From Rhodospirillales bacterium (GTDB lineage Bacteria > Pseudomonadota > Alphaproteobacteria > ATCC43930 > CGMCC-115725): 39,983 bases of DNA. Numbering within the stretch: position 1 is the stretch's first letter; each line of letters opens with the position of its first letter. A program made the position numbers and the translations under genes. A model generated the notes under the pieces. That model searched no databases, was not told the origin of the DNA, and was given only the letters and a program-made list of their open reading frames with translations. This document shows, in pieces, positions 25,191 through 34,893 of this stretch. The DNA is taken from contig JAQGID010000080.1 of NCBI GenBank assembly GCA_028291405.1, positions 1 through 39,983 on the forward strand. The letters run 5' to 3'.

Positions 25191-27395
25191 TTAGAACCCG
25201 GTGGTCGAAAAGGCGGGCGCGTTGATCTCGCCGAGGTTCTTGAACACCAGGGTCACGAGCAGCGCGAGACCGGGCTTGACGTCGCGGTCGCGCGTTCCCG
25301 AATCGGTCAGCGTGACCGCAAAGGCGAAACACTCGTCGCGATAGGCTACGGAAAGCTGCGAGGCGACGTTGCCGAAGGATCCCGTCAGGTTCTGGGTCGA
25401 GACGAGGCTTGCCGACCAATAGCGCGAGATGTCGGTCGTAACGGCCGCCGTGATCTGGTCCCGGCGGCCGGGGTCGCCGCCGATGATGTCGGGCGGCAGC
25501 GTCAGGTAGTTCATTGACAGGCGCAGCTTTTCCGGGCCGGTCGAGAACCCGACCTCCTGCCTTTGCAGGCTGAGATCCGACTGTCGCGCACGGAAGCGGT
25601 AGACGAGATCGAGCGCAGGGCTCGGCGAAACGATGGCGCGTCCGACGATGTCGGACTGCTGGGTTTCGAGTCCAGACCCGACCGGAAAGACGTTGTTGTA
25701 CTTCTGCAGCCGATAGCTCTGGCCGATCAGCACCCGCGAGCTGCCGCCGTGCTGGCCGTAGATGGCGGCTCGAATGCCGTAGTCGACGCGCGCTCCGCCA
25801 TCGACGCGATCCAGCCCGGGGAAGCGGTCGGGAACGAAGAGGTCGGTCTCGTCGAAGTCGAAGGATTGGCTGTCCTCGTTCGGGATCCTGATGGGGTTGC
25901 CGCCGTTCGGCGCGGCGACCAGCATGGCGACCGGCTCGATGACCTGAGAGAAATTCGTGCCGCGGCGGACCCAGGGATAGCGCCAGTCGACCGAAACCTG
26001 GGGAAAGACACGGCCGGCGAAGTTGTTGCTCGCCGGCAAGTTCGGATCGATCCGCTGATCGGTCGCATAATAGCTGTCGCCGCGGGTGGTCGCGCGGATG
26101 GTGTAAAGGTCGCCCAACGGTCCCGAGAACGGCATCGACCAGCCGCTGCCGAGCGACGCGCGATGGCTGCCAATGCCGTTGAGCCGATTGAGGTCGAGGA
26201 CGTTTCCGTCGAGGGACCACTTGGCGCCATTGGAGTCGGGTTGACTGACCCAGTTGTAGGCGGCGACCGGCAGCACGATTGGCTGCGTCGAATCGTTCGT
26301 CCCCGCGCGCAGCGTCTGGAACGAATATCCATTGATCCCGAGATACCCGCGCTGCGTGAAGTCTTCGGCGTAGGCCCGGCTGGTCAGGAAGCTGCCGCCG
26401 CCGCCGAAGCTGAATCGCCGCATGTAGGTCTGATCGGTCTGGCGCTGGATGTCGAAGCCGCTTCGCCAGTTCTCGTTGAGATCGAATTGTCCGGTGCCGA
26501 GGAGATGGCCGCGCACCAGGGTGCCGGGCGGGGCGCTGACCGGATCGTAGTTGACACTGCCGCGCAGCTGCATCCCGCCGTTGCTGAAACGCTGGCGATA
26601 TTCGCCGGCGAGGACCTCTCCGGCGCCGCTGGTGAGGATCGGCGAGAAGGTGGCGTCGCGATCGGGACCGATCGCCCAATAGTACGGAATTGTCGCATGA
26701 AATCCGAGATTGCTCGAGTTTCCGACAGTCGGGATTAGGAAGCCGCTGCGCCGCTTGATCGTCGGATCGGGATGCGACAGGTAGGGGGAATAGAAGATCG
26801 GGATGCCGCCGAGCTCGACCCTCGCGTTGCGATATTCGATCGTATGCGTCGTCTGGTCGTGGACGATGTCGGAGGCGCGCAGCTGCCAGACCGGCGGCGC
26901 TTCGGGATTGTCCTGGCAGAGGTCGCATGGCGAATAGACACCGCGCCGCAGCTCGATGCGATTGCCGTTGGTCCGCCGGGCCGTGTTCCCGGCGAGCCGC
27001 GAGCGGTCGGTCAGCAGAGCCTCCATCTGCCGCAGGATCGCTTCCGAAAAATGGTCGTGCAGCTCCATGAAGTCGGCGAAAAGGATTTCGCCGGTCGGCT
27101 CCTGCAGGCTGACATGGCCCGAGGCGGTGATCGTGTCGGTGCGCTGGTTGTAGGTGACGACGTCGGCGAGAAGCGTCCGCTGGTCCTGCGTCATCTGGAC
27201 GTGACCACGCGCGACGGTGAGGCCGAGCTCCTGGTCGTTCTGCAGCTCGTCCGCCGTGAACAGGATCGGCGCGGCGCTCTGCTTCGACGGCGCGCCTTGC
27301 TTGGGGGCGGCGGACGGGGCGGGGGCCTGCGCGAACACCGCGCCGCCGCAGAGGGTCAGCCAGACGAGCGCCGCCGCGAGGAGATGACGATGCAT
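25191..27395 (-). CDS. lptD: LPS-assembly protein LptD
   Basis: LptD is the outer-membrane beta-barrel that inserts lipopolysaccharide into the outer leaflet. The 734-residue protein has a signal peptide (MHRHLLAAALVWLTLCGGAVFA), an Ala/Pro/Lys spacer, an OstA-type jellyroll (LFTADELQNDQELGLTVARGHV), and then a long barrel domain rich in aromatic beta-strands ending in TTGF. Mature cysteines are CDLC near residue 155 and one in DECFAF near the end, fewer than the four of E. coli. The start at 27395 follows GAGGGC; the larger open frame that runs on upstream is an overlap with lptG. The lptG stop is six bases from the start codon. Confidence 0.95.
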   Translation of the reverse strand: MHRHLLAAALVWLTLCGGAVFAQAPAPSAAPKQGAPSKQSAAPILFTADELQNDQELGLTVARGHVQMTQDQRTLLADVVTYNQRTDTITASGHVSLQEPTGEILFADFMELHDHFSEAILRQMEALLTDRSRLAGNTARRTNGNRIELRRGVYSPCDLCQDNPEAPPVWQLRASDIVHDQTTHTIEYRNARVELGGIPIFYSPYLSHPDPTIKRRSGFLIPTVGNSSNLGFHATIPYYWAIGPDRDATFSPILTSGAGEVLAGEYRQRFSNGGMQLRGSVNYDPVSAPPGTLVRGHLLGTGQFDLNENWRSGFDIQRQTDQTYMRRFSFGGGGSFLTSRAYAEDFTQRGYLGINGYSFQTLRAGTNDSTQPIVLPVAAYNWVSQPDSNGAKWSLDGNVLDLNRLNGIGSHRASLGSGWSMPFSGPLGDLYTIRATTRGDSYYATDQRIDPNLPASNNFAGRVFPQVSVDWRYPWVRRGTNFSQVIEPVAMLVAAPNGGNPIRIPNEDSQSFDFDETDLFVPDRFPGLDRVDGGARVDYGIRAAIYGQHGGSSRVLIGQSYRLQKYNNVFPVGSGLETQQSDIVGRAIVSPSPALDLVYRFRARQSDLSLQRQEVGFSTGPEKLRLSMNYLTLPPDIIGGDPGRRDQITAAVTTDISRYWSASLVSTQNLTGSFGNVASQLSVAYRDECFAFAVTLTDSGTRDRDVKPGLALLVTLVFKNLGEINAPAFSTTGF

Positions 27396-27400
27396 TGCCC

Positions 27401-28498
27401 TCAGCCGTCTTCGAGATGGAGGAGCAGCGCGACGCCCATCAGGATCGAGACGCCGGCCGGGGTCCACGCCGCCAGCGGCACGGGAATCGTCGCCGACAGC
27501 CCGAGCGCGAAGACGATGTCGGAGAGGAAGAACAAGGAGAACGCCGTTACCACGCCGCCGACGATCATCAGCGTGGCGCCGCCGCGGCGCTGCATGCGCA
27601 GGCTGAACGTAGCGGCGATCAGCACCATCGCGCAGAGCAAAAAGGGGCGTGCCAGCAGCGCGTTGAAATAGAGGCGGTGGCGTTGCGTCGGGAAGCCCGA
27701 GACCTCGAGCAGGTGGATGAAGCTGGGAAGGTCCCAGAACGACATCGTCTCGGGCGCGGCGAAGCTCTCCTGGATCTTGCGCGGCGTCAGGCCGGTCGGC
27801 AGCGTGACGCGGTCGAACAGCTCGGTCTCGCCGTTGCCGAACCAGCGGTTGCCGTTCTCGATCAGCCAGGCACCGTCGGTCAGCCGCGCCGAGGCGGCGT
27901 CGATGCGCTGGGTGAACTGGTCGACGCCGCGGAAGAACAGGATCGTCACGCCCTGCAGGGCCAGGTCGCCGGAGGCCGAACGCTGCGCATGGATCAGCCG
28001 CTGATTGCCCGCGTCGTCGGTCTCGCGCAGCCACAGGCCGGAGCGCGACAGGCTGAGCTGGTCGTCGGAGCCGCGCAGCACGCGGGTCTCGAGATTCTCG
28101 AACGTCGCCTGGGTGACCGACGCGACCGGGTTGAAGATCGTCACCGCGAAGACTCCGACGGTCAGCGCGAAGAGCTCGGCCGGCAGGAGGAACTGCCAGA
28201 CCGAGACGCCGGCGGCGCGCGCTACGACCAGCTCGTTGCTCCGGGTCAGCCGCCAGAATGCCAGCATCGTCCCGAAGAGGATCCCGAAGGGCAGCACCTC
28301 CTGTGCCATGTAGGGCAGCTTGAGCGCCGCCATCTCGAGGAGCAGCCCCATCGTCGCCTCGGGCCGCTGCGCGCCGCGCCGGATCAGCTCGAGATAATCG
28401 AGCAGGAAGGTGATCGTCAGCATGATCGCGAAGACCGCGCCGCACCACGTCAGCACCTGACGCGCGAGATAGCCCGACAAGGTCTTGGCGATTACCAC
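27401..28498 (-). CDS. lptG: LPS export permease LptG
   Basis: LptG and LptF form the transmembrane part of the LptB2FGC ABC transporter that extracts LPS from the inner membrane. The 365-residue protein begins with the coupling-helix region MVIAKTLSGYLARQVLTW and a first membrane helix. It has three more N-terminal helices, a periplasmic beta-jellyroll (residues about 140-260), and two closing helices. The start is GTG at 28498; I found no good ribosome binding site but also no alternative in-frame start. It is 43 bases from lptF and 5 from lptD. Confidence 0.93.
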   Translation of the reverse strand: MVIAKTLSGYLARQVLTWCGAVFAIMLTITFLLDYLELIRRGAQRPEATMGLLLEMAALKLPYMAQEVLPFGILFGTMLAFWRLTRSNELVVARAAGVSVWQFLLPAELFALTVGVFAVTIFNPVASVTQATFENLETRVLRGSDDQLSLSRSGLWLRETDDAGNQRLIHAQRSASGDLALQGVTILFFRGVDQFTQRIDAASARLTDGAWLIENGNRWFGNGETELFDRVTLPTGLTPRKIQESFAAPETMSFWDLPSFIHLLEVSGFPTQRHRLYFNALLARPFLLCAMVLIAATFSLRMQRRGGATLMIVGGVVTAFSLFFLSDIVFALGLSATIPVPLAAWTPAGVSILMGVALLLHLEDG

Positions 28499-28541
28499 GG
28501 GAGGCTCGATCCGGCCTCGGCCGGGATCCTGGCGGCCTCCA

Positions 28542-29666
28542 TCACCTGGCGCCCTGCTGCATTGGCCTTGCCTGTCCGATCATGCGGATCCGGTCGTTGA
28601 ACAGGATGAAGCCGACGACCAGCGCCGGCAGGACGGCATTGAAATACAGCAAGGCGATGCCCGAGGGAAAGCGCGACGCGACGTTGCGCAATCCGAGATC
28701 GAGCGTCTCGAAGAGGAATGCGATCGCCACCGCCAGCAGGATGCGGCGCAGCTGACCGCGGCGGTTGAACTCGCCGTGCAGCAGCGCGCCCAATGGAATC
28801 ATCGCGAAGCTGAGCGCGGTGAGCGGCGTCACCAGCCGCAGATGCGCCTCGAGAATGAGGCTGTTGCGGAACCGCTGGGTCATGCCGACGTCGTTCGGGA
28901 AGAGCAGCTCGTCGAGGTAGCGCTCCTGTGGCTCGCGCGTGCGGTCGCCGCCGACATCGTGCGAATCGGTCAGATCGAGCGTGTATTTTTCGAAGGAGAG
29001 AACCGACAGCTTGCCGGTCGAGCGGTCGTAGAGCTGGCGATTGCCGTCGGCCAGAAGGACGCGGGACCCGTCATCGGTCGTCACGAAGGCGCCGCGCGCG
29101 GCGATGATCGTGACCGGCTTGCCGGGATCGCGCTCGTCCTGCACGAGGACGCCGGTCAGCTCGCTGTTGCGCTCGCGCGTGCGAACGTAGACCGTGAGGT
29201 TTTCCGAGATCGTCGTGAAGGTGCCCTCCTGGAGCACCGCCGAGGCGAATTTGTTGCGGATCTCGAACTGCAGATCCTTGAAGTTGCGGTTGGCGGCTGG
29301 CAGGAAATAGGCCGACAACGAGAGCAGCGCGACGACGCCGAGGGCGCCGAGGAGGAGGGCCGGCTTCGCCAGGTCGAACTGGCTCAGCCCTGCGGCGCGC
29401 ATGACGACGATCTCGCTCTCGGCGATCAGCTTGTTGTAGGTGAAAAGCACCGCGATGAAGATGCCGATCGGCAGCACGATGTCGACGAACCGGGGCACGA
29501 CGAGCAGGCCGAGATAGAGGAAGATGCCGGTCGAGAGCCCGCGGTTGACGATCAGGTCGACCAGCCGCAGCGACTGCGTCAGCCAGATCGCCGCGCTCAA
29601 CGCCATCACGACGAAGATGGCGGTTCCCATGGATTGGCGCAGCACGTAGCGGGTCAGTTGTTTCAT
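28542..29666 (-). CDS. lptF: LPS export permease LptF
   Basis: LptF is the second integral subunit of the LPS extraction ABC transporter. The 374 residues start MKQLTRYVLRQSMGTAIFVVM and contain paired N-terminal membrane helices, a large periplasmic domain (including FEIRNKFASAVLQEGTFTTI) and C-terminal helices before GQARPMQQGAR. First gene of lptF-lptG-lptD-surA-pdxA-rsmA, divergent from pepA across a 221-base region. Confidence 0.94.
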   Translation of the reverse strand: MKQLTRYVLRQSMGTAIFVVMALSAAIWLTQSLRLVDLIVNRGLSTGIFLYLGLLVVPRFVDIVLPIGIFIAVLFTYNKLIAESEIVVMRAAGLSQFDLAKPALLLGALGVVALLSLSAYFLPAANRNFKDLQFEIRNKFASAVLQEGTFTTISENLTVYVRTRERNSELTGVLVQDERDPGKPVTIIAARGAFVTTDDGSRVLLADGNRQLYDRSTGKLSVLSFEKYTLDLTDSHDVGGDRTREPQERYLDELLFPNDVGMTQRFRNSLILEAHLRLVTPLTALSFAMIPLGALLHGEFNRRGQLRRILLAVAIAFLFETLDLGLRNVASRFPSGIALLYFNAVLPALVVGFILFNDRIRMIGQARPMQQGAR

Positions 29667-29792
29667 CGCGGCGCGAGTATACGGGGGGCGTCGCGCCCTG
29701 GCCTAGTTCCAATTTGCGCCTCGAATTGCCAGGATTTGCGCGCCGCGCGCGCCGCCCCGGCTGGCCGGCAAGGGCGTCCGGCGGGATGCCGG

Positions 29793-29821
29793 TTGACTCG
29801 CGCGCCGCTTGCGTCTATCGG
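29793..29821 (+). promoter_or_regulatory. Promoter for pepA
   Basis: TTGACT (29793-29798) and TATCGG (29816-29821) are spaced by 17 bases, about 65 bases upstream of the pepA ATG. The -10 box matches only moderately. Confidence 0.5.
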
Positions 29822-29887
29822 CGATGTGCGGCTCTGTCTTGCGCGAGCGCGGCGCCGCGCTCGACGCCCATTTCCGAGAGGACCAGC

Positions 29888-31381
29888 ATGAAGATTACGT
29901 TTGGCGAGCTTGCCCTGCCCAAGAGCGGCACCGTCGTCGTCGGCGTGCTGGAGGACGGCGTGTTGACGCCGGCCGCCGCAGCGCTCGATACGGCGACCGA
30001 CGGAGCGCTGCGCCGCGCCATCGCGGCGAGCCGCTTTACCGGCAAGAAGGACGAGCTTCTCGCCATCCTCGCCCCCGCCAAGCTGCCGCTGAAGCGGATC
30101 CTGCTGGCCGGGCTCGGCAAGGCGAGCGCGATCGACGCGGCGCAGATGCAGGGACTCGGCGGAGCGATCGTGGCGAATCTCAACAGCGCCGGCGAAACCG
30201 AGGCGGCAGTGCAGCTCGATGCGATCGAGGGGGCAATCGATCCCGGCGATGGCGCCGCCAATCTCGCCTTCGGGGCGCGGCTGCGCTCCTATCGCTTCGA
30301 TCGCTACCGGACGACGGAAAAGCCGGAGAAGAAGCCGACTCTCGCCAAGCTCGCGATCCTCTCCCCCGGCGCCGCCGCGGCCAAGCGAGCCTATGCCCGC
30401 CTCGACAAGGTCGCCGACGGCATCGTTTTCACCCGCGACCTCGTCTCCGAGCCGGCCAACGTTATCTATCCCGAGACCCTCGCCGAGCAGGCCAAGAGCC
30501 TCGCCGCGCTGGGCGTCACCGTCGAAGTCCTCGACGAGAAGAAGATGGCGAAGCTCGGCATGGGGGCGCTGCTCGGCGTCGGCCAGGGCAGCGCCCGGCC
30601 GCCGCGCCTCGTCGTCATGCAGTGGAAGGGCAACCCCAAGAGCAAGGAGGCGCCGCTCGCCTTCTGCGGCAAGGGCGTCACCTTCGACACCGGCGGGATC
30701 TCGATCAAGCCCGCCGCCGGGATGGAAGACATGAAATGGGACATGGGCGGCGCCGGCGTCGTCATGGGCCTGATGAAGGCTCTGGCCGGGCGCAAGGCCA
30801 AGGTCAACGCGGTCGGTCTTGTCGGGCTCGTCGAGAACATGCCGGGCGCCAACGCGCAGCGGCCCGGCGACATCGTCAAATCGATGTCGGGCCAGACGAT
30901 CGAGGTCCTCAACACCGACGCCGAGGGACGGCTCGTCCTCGCCGACGTGCTGTGGTACTGCCAGGATCGCTTCAAGCCGCGCTTCATGATCGACCTCGCG
31001 ACGCTGACCGGCGCCATCATCGTCGCGCTCGGCACCGACTATGCCGGGCTGTTCTCGAACGATGAGCCGCTGACACAGAAGCTGGTCGCGGCCGGCAAGG
31101 CGGTGGGCGAAAAGCTGTGGCAGATGCCGCTCGGCGACTCCTACGATCGCCAGATCGACAGCGACGCCGCCGACGTCAAGAACATCGGCGGCGGCCGCGA
31201 GGGCGGCAGCATCACGGCGGCGCAGTTCATCCAGCGCTTCGTCAACAAGGTGCCGTGGGCGCATCTCGACATTGCCGGCGTCACCTGGTCCAAGAAGGAT
31301 TCCGCCACCGTCCCGAAGGGCGCCACGGCCTTCGGCGTCCGCCTTCTCGACCGGTTCGTCGCCGACAATTACGAGAGTTGA
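29888..31381 (+). CDS. pepA: Leucyl aminopeptidase (M17)
   Basis: PepA is a hexameric, two-metal cytosolic aminopeptidase releasing N-terminal residues; in some bacteria it also binds DNA. The 497-residue protein starts MKITFGELALPKSG. It has GKGVTFDTGGISIKP (metal Lys and Asp), DMKWDMGGA, and the signature NTDAEGRLVLAD with the metal ligands and bicarbonate-binding Arg. The end is YES. The ATG at 29888 has GAGAGGA seven bases upstream, better than the longer open frame. The divergent lptF operon and the following holC match the order in relatives. Confidence 0.96.
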   Translation: MKITFGELALPKSGTVVVGVLEDGVLTPAAAALDTATDGALRRAIAASRFTGKKDELLAILAPAKLPLKRILLAGLGKASAIDAAQMQGLGGAIVANLNSAGETEAAVQLDAIEGAIDPGDGAANLAFGARLRSYRFDRYRTTEKPEKKPTLAKLAILSPGAAAAKRAYARLDKVADGIVFTRDLVSEPANVIYPETLAEQAKSLAALGVTVEVLDEKKMAKLGMGALLGVGQGSARPPRLVVMQWKGNPKSKEAPLAFCGKGVTFDTGGISIKPAAGMEDMKWDMGGAGVVMGLMKALAGRKAKVNAVGLVGLVENMPGANAQRPGDIVKSMSGQTIEVLNTDAEGRLVLADVLWYCQDRFKPRFMIDLATLTGAIIVALGTDYAGLFSNDEPLTQKLVAAGKAVGEKLWQMPLGDSYDRQIDSDAADVKNIGGGREGGSITAAQFIQRFVNKVPWAHLDIAGVTWSKKDSATVPKGATAFGVRLLDRFVADNYES

Positions 31382-31409
31382 CGGCGCGGGCTTCGGCGCG
31401 GGGCGGCGG

Positions 31410-31856
31410 ATGACCGAGATCGGCTTCTATCATCTCCAGACGACGCCGCTCGAGCATGCCCTGCCCAAGCTGCTCGAGCGTAGCCTCGCCGCCGGTTTTC
31501 GGGTGCTGGTCGTCGCCGGCTCGGCCGAGCGCGTCGTGCATCTCGACGCCGTGCTCTGGACCTACGACGACGCCAGCTTCCTCCCGCATGGCAGGAGCGG
31601 CGACGGTCAGCCGGAGCGCCAGCCGATCCTGCTCGGCGAGCGCGAGGAGAACGCCAACGGCGCCGACATGCTGGTGCTGACCGACGGCGCCGGATCCTCC
31701 CGCCTCGCCGAGTACCGCCGCTGCCTCGATCTCTTCGACGGCGGTGACGAATCGGCGGTCGCCGCCGCGCGCGAGCGCTGGCAGGCGGCGAAGGCGGCCG
31801 GCCATACGCTGACCTATTGGCAGCAGACCGTGACGGGCTGGACGAAGAAGGCTTAG
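31410..31856 (+). CDS. holC: DNA polymerase III subunit chi
   Basis: HolC (chi) links the clamp loader to single-strand-binding protein at the fork. The 148-residue product begins [23 protein letters not shown], carries [29 protein letters not shown] and [15 protein letters not shown], and ends with the [17 protein letters not shown] helix. It starts 29 bases after pepA, a linkage common in alphaproteobacteria. Confidence 0.93.
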   Translation: MTEIGFYHLQTTPLEHALPKLLERSLAAGFRVLVVAGSAERVVHLDAVLWTYDDASFLPHGRSGDGQPERQPILLGEREENANGADMLVLTDGAGSSRLAEYRRCLDLFDGGDESAVAAARERWQAAKAAGHTLTYWQQTVTGWTKKA

Positions 31857-31893
31857 GTCGGCTTTCGACGCTCTCTCACCGCCGTCAGACCGG

Positions 31894-31923
31894 TTGCCGC
31901 CGCGCCGCGGTTGCGGCTATAAA
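31894..31923 (+). promoter_or_regulatory. Promoter for ndk
   Basis: TTGCCG (31894-31899) and TATAAA (31918-31923) are spaced by 18 bases and lie about 40 bases before the ndk ATG. The -10 box is strong and the position between holC and ndk is appropriate. Confidence 0.6.
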
Positions 31924-31960
31924 CCGCCCGCTTTCACGCCCCCCAGGAGTTCCCAGCATT

Positions 31961-32383
31961 ATGGCCATCGAACGCACGCTCTCGATCCTCAAGCCCGACG
32001 CGACGCGGCGCAACCTCACCGGCAAGATCAACGCCCGATTCGAGGAGCGGGGCCTGCGCATCGTCGCGCAGAAGCGGCTGCAAATGAGCCAGAAGATGGC
32101 CGAGCAGTTCTATGGCGTCCACGCGGCGCGGCCGTTCTTCCGCGACCTCGTCACCTTCATGACCTCGGGCCCGGTTGTCGTTCAGGTGCTGGAAGGCGAG
32201 AACGCCGTCGCCGCCAATCGCGACATCATGGGCGCGACCAACCCGGCGAATGCCGCCGCCGGCACGATCCGCAAGGATTTCGCCGAATCGATCGAGGCGA
32301 ACTCGGTGCACGGCTCGGATTCGGCGGAGAATGCGGCGATCGAGATCGCGTTCTTCTTCGCAGGGACCGAAATCTGCCCCTGA
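31961..32383 (+). CDS. ndk: Nucleoside diphosphate kinase
   Basis: Ndk transfers gamma-phosphate among nucleoside tri- and diphosphates through a phospho-histidine. The 140-residue protein begins [18 protein letters not shown], has the active-site His in [12 protein letters not shown] and the nucleotide-binding [17 protein letters not shown]. The ATG at 31961 has AGGAG eleven bases upstream. The shorter overlap with holC seen in a longer frame is not coding. Confidence 0.97.
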   Translation: MAIERTLSILKPDATRRNLTGKINARFEERGLRIVAQKRLQMSQKMAEQFYGVHAARPFFRDLVTFMTSGPVVVQVLEGENAVAANRDIMGATNPANAAAGTIRKDFAESIEANSVHGSDSAENAAIEIAFFFAGTEICP

Positions 32384-32391
32384 GGTCTGCG

Positions 32392-32514
32392 TCAGACGAC
32401 GAAGATCGCGAGCAGCCCGAGGATGATGATGACGGCGACGCTGCCGTATTTCAGCAGGCGGGTAAAACCTTCCCAGGTCCGCTTGTGGCGCTCTAGCTCG
32501 AGGTCGATCGTCAT
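32392..32514 (-). CDS. aa3-type cytochrome c oxidase subunit IV
   Basis: A 40-residue one-helix membrane peptide, ELERHKRTWEGFTRLLKYG followed by a helix SVAVIIILGLLAIFVV. This matches the bacterial aa3 oxidase subunit IV family (PF07835), in which a soluble His/Lys/Trp-rich start precedes one C-terminal transmembrane helix. No ctaC/ctaD oxidase genes are nearby, so it is an orphan gene, as is common for this family in alphaproteobacteria. I start at ATG 32514; an upstream ATG at 32583 would add a non-homologous arginine-rich tail. It is convergent with ndk with eight bases between stops. Confidence 0.75.
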   Translation of the reverse strand: MTIDLELERHKRTWEGFTRLLKYGSVAVIIILGLLAIFVV

Positions 32515-32613
32515 GGCGTCTCTGGCTCGCTGATTGTCGCGTGGTTCCCGGAAGACGTATATCCGAGGCTGCGACTTTGGCAAGTCCCGGATGGTGCCGC
32601 CGGGCGGCCTGCC

Positions 32614-33273
32614 TCAATCCGTCGGGTTGAGCAGCGCCGCCTCGCCGCAGGCGGGGCCGTCGATGAGGACGCGCTCGTCCGCGACGCGCGCCCGCCCCTC
32701 GGCGACCAGCCGCAGGGCGAGCGGATAGATGCGGTGCTCGGCGGCGAGGACGCGGGCGGCGAGGCGATCGGCGTCGTCGCCCGCCAGCACCGGCACGGCC
32801 GCCTGGGCGACGATCGGGCCGGCGTCCATCTCGGCGCGCACGAAATGGACGGTGCAGCCGGTGAACCGCACCCCGGCGGCGAGCGCCCGCTCATGGGTGT
32901 GGAGGCCGGGAAAGGCGGGCAGCAGCGACGGGTGGATGTTGAGCTGGCGGTCGTGCCAGCGCTCGACGAACCACGGCGTCAGGATGCGCATGAAGCCGGC
33001 GTTGCAGACGAGCTCGGCGTCGGCATCTCGCAGCGCCGCGTCGAGGGCGACCTCGAAGCTCTGACGATCGGGGAAGTCGCGATGCGGCACGACCTGCGTC
33101 GCGATTCCGGCGTCGCGGGCGCGCTCCAGCCCGGCAGCGTCGGCGCGGTTCGCTGCGACCAGCGCGATCTCGGCGGGATAGTCAGGCGCGGCGCAGGCGT
33201 CGAGCAGCGCCTGCATGTTGGAGCCGCGGCCGGAGATGAGAATCCCGACCTTGCGCCGGCTCAACCGGGCCAC
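32614..33273 (-). CDS. purN: Phosphoribosylglycinamide formyltransferase (GART)
   Basis: PurN adds the first formyl group of purine synthesis from 10-formyl-THF to glycinamide ribonucleotide. The 219-residue protein has the N-terminal [17 protein letters not shown] and the catalytic Asn-His in [13 protein letters not shown]. Its catalytic Asp lies in [14 protein letters not shown]. It overlaps purM by 13 bases, so the two are coupled; purM-purN is the usual pair. Confidence 0.96.
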   Translation of the reverse strand: MARLSRRKVGILISGRGSNMQALLDACAAPDYPAEIALVAANRADAAGLERARDAGIATQVVPHRDFPDRQSFEVALDAALRDADAELVCNAGFMRILTPWFVERWHDRQLNIHPSLLPAFPGLHTHERALAAGVRFTGCTVHFVRAEMDAGPIVAQAAVPVLAGDDADRLAARVLAAEHRIYPLALRLVAEGRARVADERVLIDGPACGEAALLNPTD

Positions 33274-34334
33274 CCTTCGCGGTTGCGCATCACCGTGCCG
33301 GGCCCGTCGCCGCGCGGCACGATCTCACCGATGCGGAACACCGTCTCGCCGTGGCTCGCGAGCTCGGTGGCGACGCGCTCGACGGCATCCGGTGCGACGG
33401 CGGCGACCATGCCGATGCCGCAGTTGAAGGTCCGCGCCATCTCGTCGCGGTCGAGCCGTGCCTCGCGCCCCAGCCAGGCGAAGACCGGCGGCAGCGTCCA
33501 GCGCGAGGCGTCGATCTCCGCCGCGAGACCCTCCGGCAGGACGCGCGGGATATTTTCGAGCAGCCCGCCGCCGGTGATATGGGCGAAGGCATTGACGCCG
33601 TTGCCGCCGCGCAGGGCGGCGAGGCAGCTTTTGACATAGAGCCGGGTCGGCGCCAGCAGCGCCTCGCCGAGCGACATCCCCGGCGCGAAGGGCGCCGGCG
33701 CGGCATAGCCGAGGCCGCTGTCCTCGACGATGCGGCGGACCAGCGAGAAGCCGTTGGAATGCAGGCCGCTCGAGGCAAGGCCGAGGACCACGTCGCCGGC
33801 AGCAACACCGGCGCCGGTCAGCACGGCGTCGCGCTCGACCGCGCCGACCGCGAAGCCGGCGAGGTCGTAGTCGCCGGCGGCGTACATGCCCGGCATCTCC
33901 GCGGTCTCGCCGCCGATCAGGGCGCAGCCGACCGCCTTGCAGGCCGCGGCGATGCCGGCGACGATCGTCTGACCGGCCGCGACCTCGAGCTTGCCGGTCG
34001 CAAAATAATCGAGGAAGAACAAGGGCTCGGCGCCCTGGACGACGAGATCGTTGACGCACATCGCGACGAGGTCCGTGCCGATCGTCTCGTGCCGCCCGGT
34101 GGCGATCGCGACCTTCAGCTTGGTGCCGACGCCGTCGGTCGTCGCGACCAGGATGGGGTCGCGGAACCCCGCCGCCCTGAGGTCGAAGAGCGCCCCGAAG
34201 CCGCCGAGCCCGGCGGCGGCGCCCGGCCGCGCCGTCGCCTTGGCGAGCGGCTTGATCGCCTCGACCAGCGCATTGCCGGCGTCGATGTCGACCCCGGCGC
34301 GGCGATAGCTCTGCCTGTCCTGCTCGTCCGCCAT
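33261..34334 (-). CDS. purM: Phosphoribosylformylglycinamidine cyclo-ligase (AIRS)
   Basis: PurM closes the imidazole ring using ATP (AIR synthetase). The 357 residues include [36 protein letters not shown], the [24 protein letters not shown] motif and the [12 protein letters not shown] region. It is the first gene of purM-purN, divergent from the VOC gene across 138 bases. Confidence 0.97.
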   Translation of the reverse strand: MADEQDRQSYRRAGVDIDAGNALVEAIKPLAKATARPGAAAGLGGFGALFDLRAAGFRDPILVATTDGVGTKLKVAIATGRHETIGTDLVAMCVNDLVVQGAEPLFFLDYFATGKLEVAAGQTIVAGIAAACKAVGCALIGGETAEMPGMYAAGDYDLAGFAVGAVERDAVLTGAGVAAGDVVLGLASSGLHSNGFSLVRRIVEDSGLGYAAPAPFAPGMSLGEALLAPTRLYVKSCLAALRGGNGVNAFAHITGGGLLENIPRVLPEGLAAEIDASRWTLPPVFAWLGREARLDRDEMARTFNCGIGMVAAVAPDAVERVATELASHGETVFRIGEIVPRGDGPGTVMRNREGWPG

Positions 34335-34472
34335 CGTGTTCCGGGATCCTCGCCGTAGCGGCTAAGCCGCGAAACCGTGCTTTTACCGCAGCGCGCCGGC
34401 CAGCGGAAGCGTGCTGGACCGGCCGCGAGCGCCGCCCTACCATCACGCAACGACACCAGCGGAGGGAACACC

Positions 34473-34856
34473 ATGGCCAAGCTGCGCCATCTCGCGATCA
34501 CGGTGCGCGACCTCGAGAAGACGGCTGCGTTCTACGAGACCGTCTTCGGCCTGACCCGCCATAGCGCCAACCCGGTCGCGGTCTCGCTCTCCGATGGCGT
34601 CGTCAACATCACGCTGCTGAAATTCCCCACCGACGAGATGGCCGGCGACGAGCGCGGCAAGGATTTCGTCGGGCTGCATCACATGGGGTTCGTCGTCGAC
34701 GATCTCGAGGCGATGGATCGGACGATCCGCGCCAATGGCGGCACCTTCCACCGCGAGCCGACGCCCGAGATGCAGACGGAGACCAAATACCGCGACATCG
34801 ATGGCAACGTTTTCGACGTGACGCGGCCCGAGCACGTCTGGAAGGGCGTCTCCTAG
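34473..34856 (+). CDS. VOC family protein (glyoxalase/bleomycin-resistance fold)
   Basis: A 127-residue metal-dependent VOC-superfamily protein with the first beta-alpha unit MAKLRHLAITVRDLEKTAAFYETVFGL, a central HHMGFVVDDLEAMDRTI, and the closing IDGNVFDVTRPEHVW. Conserved His residues near 6 and 69 and Glu near 113-122 suit a metal site. The start has GGAGGG six bases upstream. The substrate is unknown; similar proteins are lactoylglutathione lyases or dioxygenases. It stands between purM and a methyltransferase gene, with no obvious operon meaning. Confidence 0.82.
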   Translation: MAKLRHLAITVRDLEKTAAFYETVFGLTRHSANPVAVSLSDGVVNITLLKFPTDEMAGDERGKDFVGLHHMGFVVDDLEAMDRTIRANGGTFHREPTPEMQTETKYRDIDGNVFDVTRPEHVWKGVS

Positions 34857-34893
34857 CAAGCGGCACGGCGCGGCCGAGCCCGAGCGGGCGACG

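Noticed and set aside
27396-28448. Upstream extension of the lptD frame
   Set aside because: It overlaps lptG in another frame and precedes the lptD signal peptide; the ATG at 27395 is the natural start.
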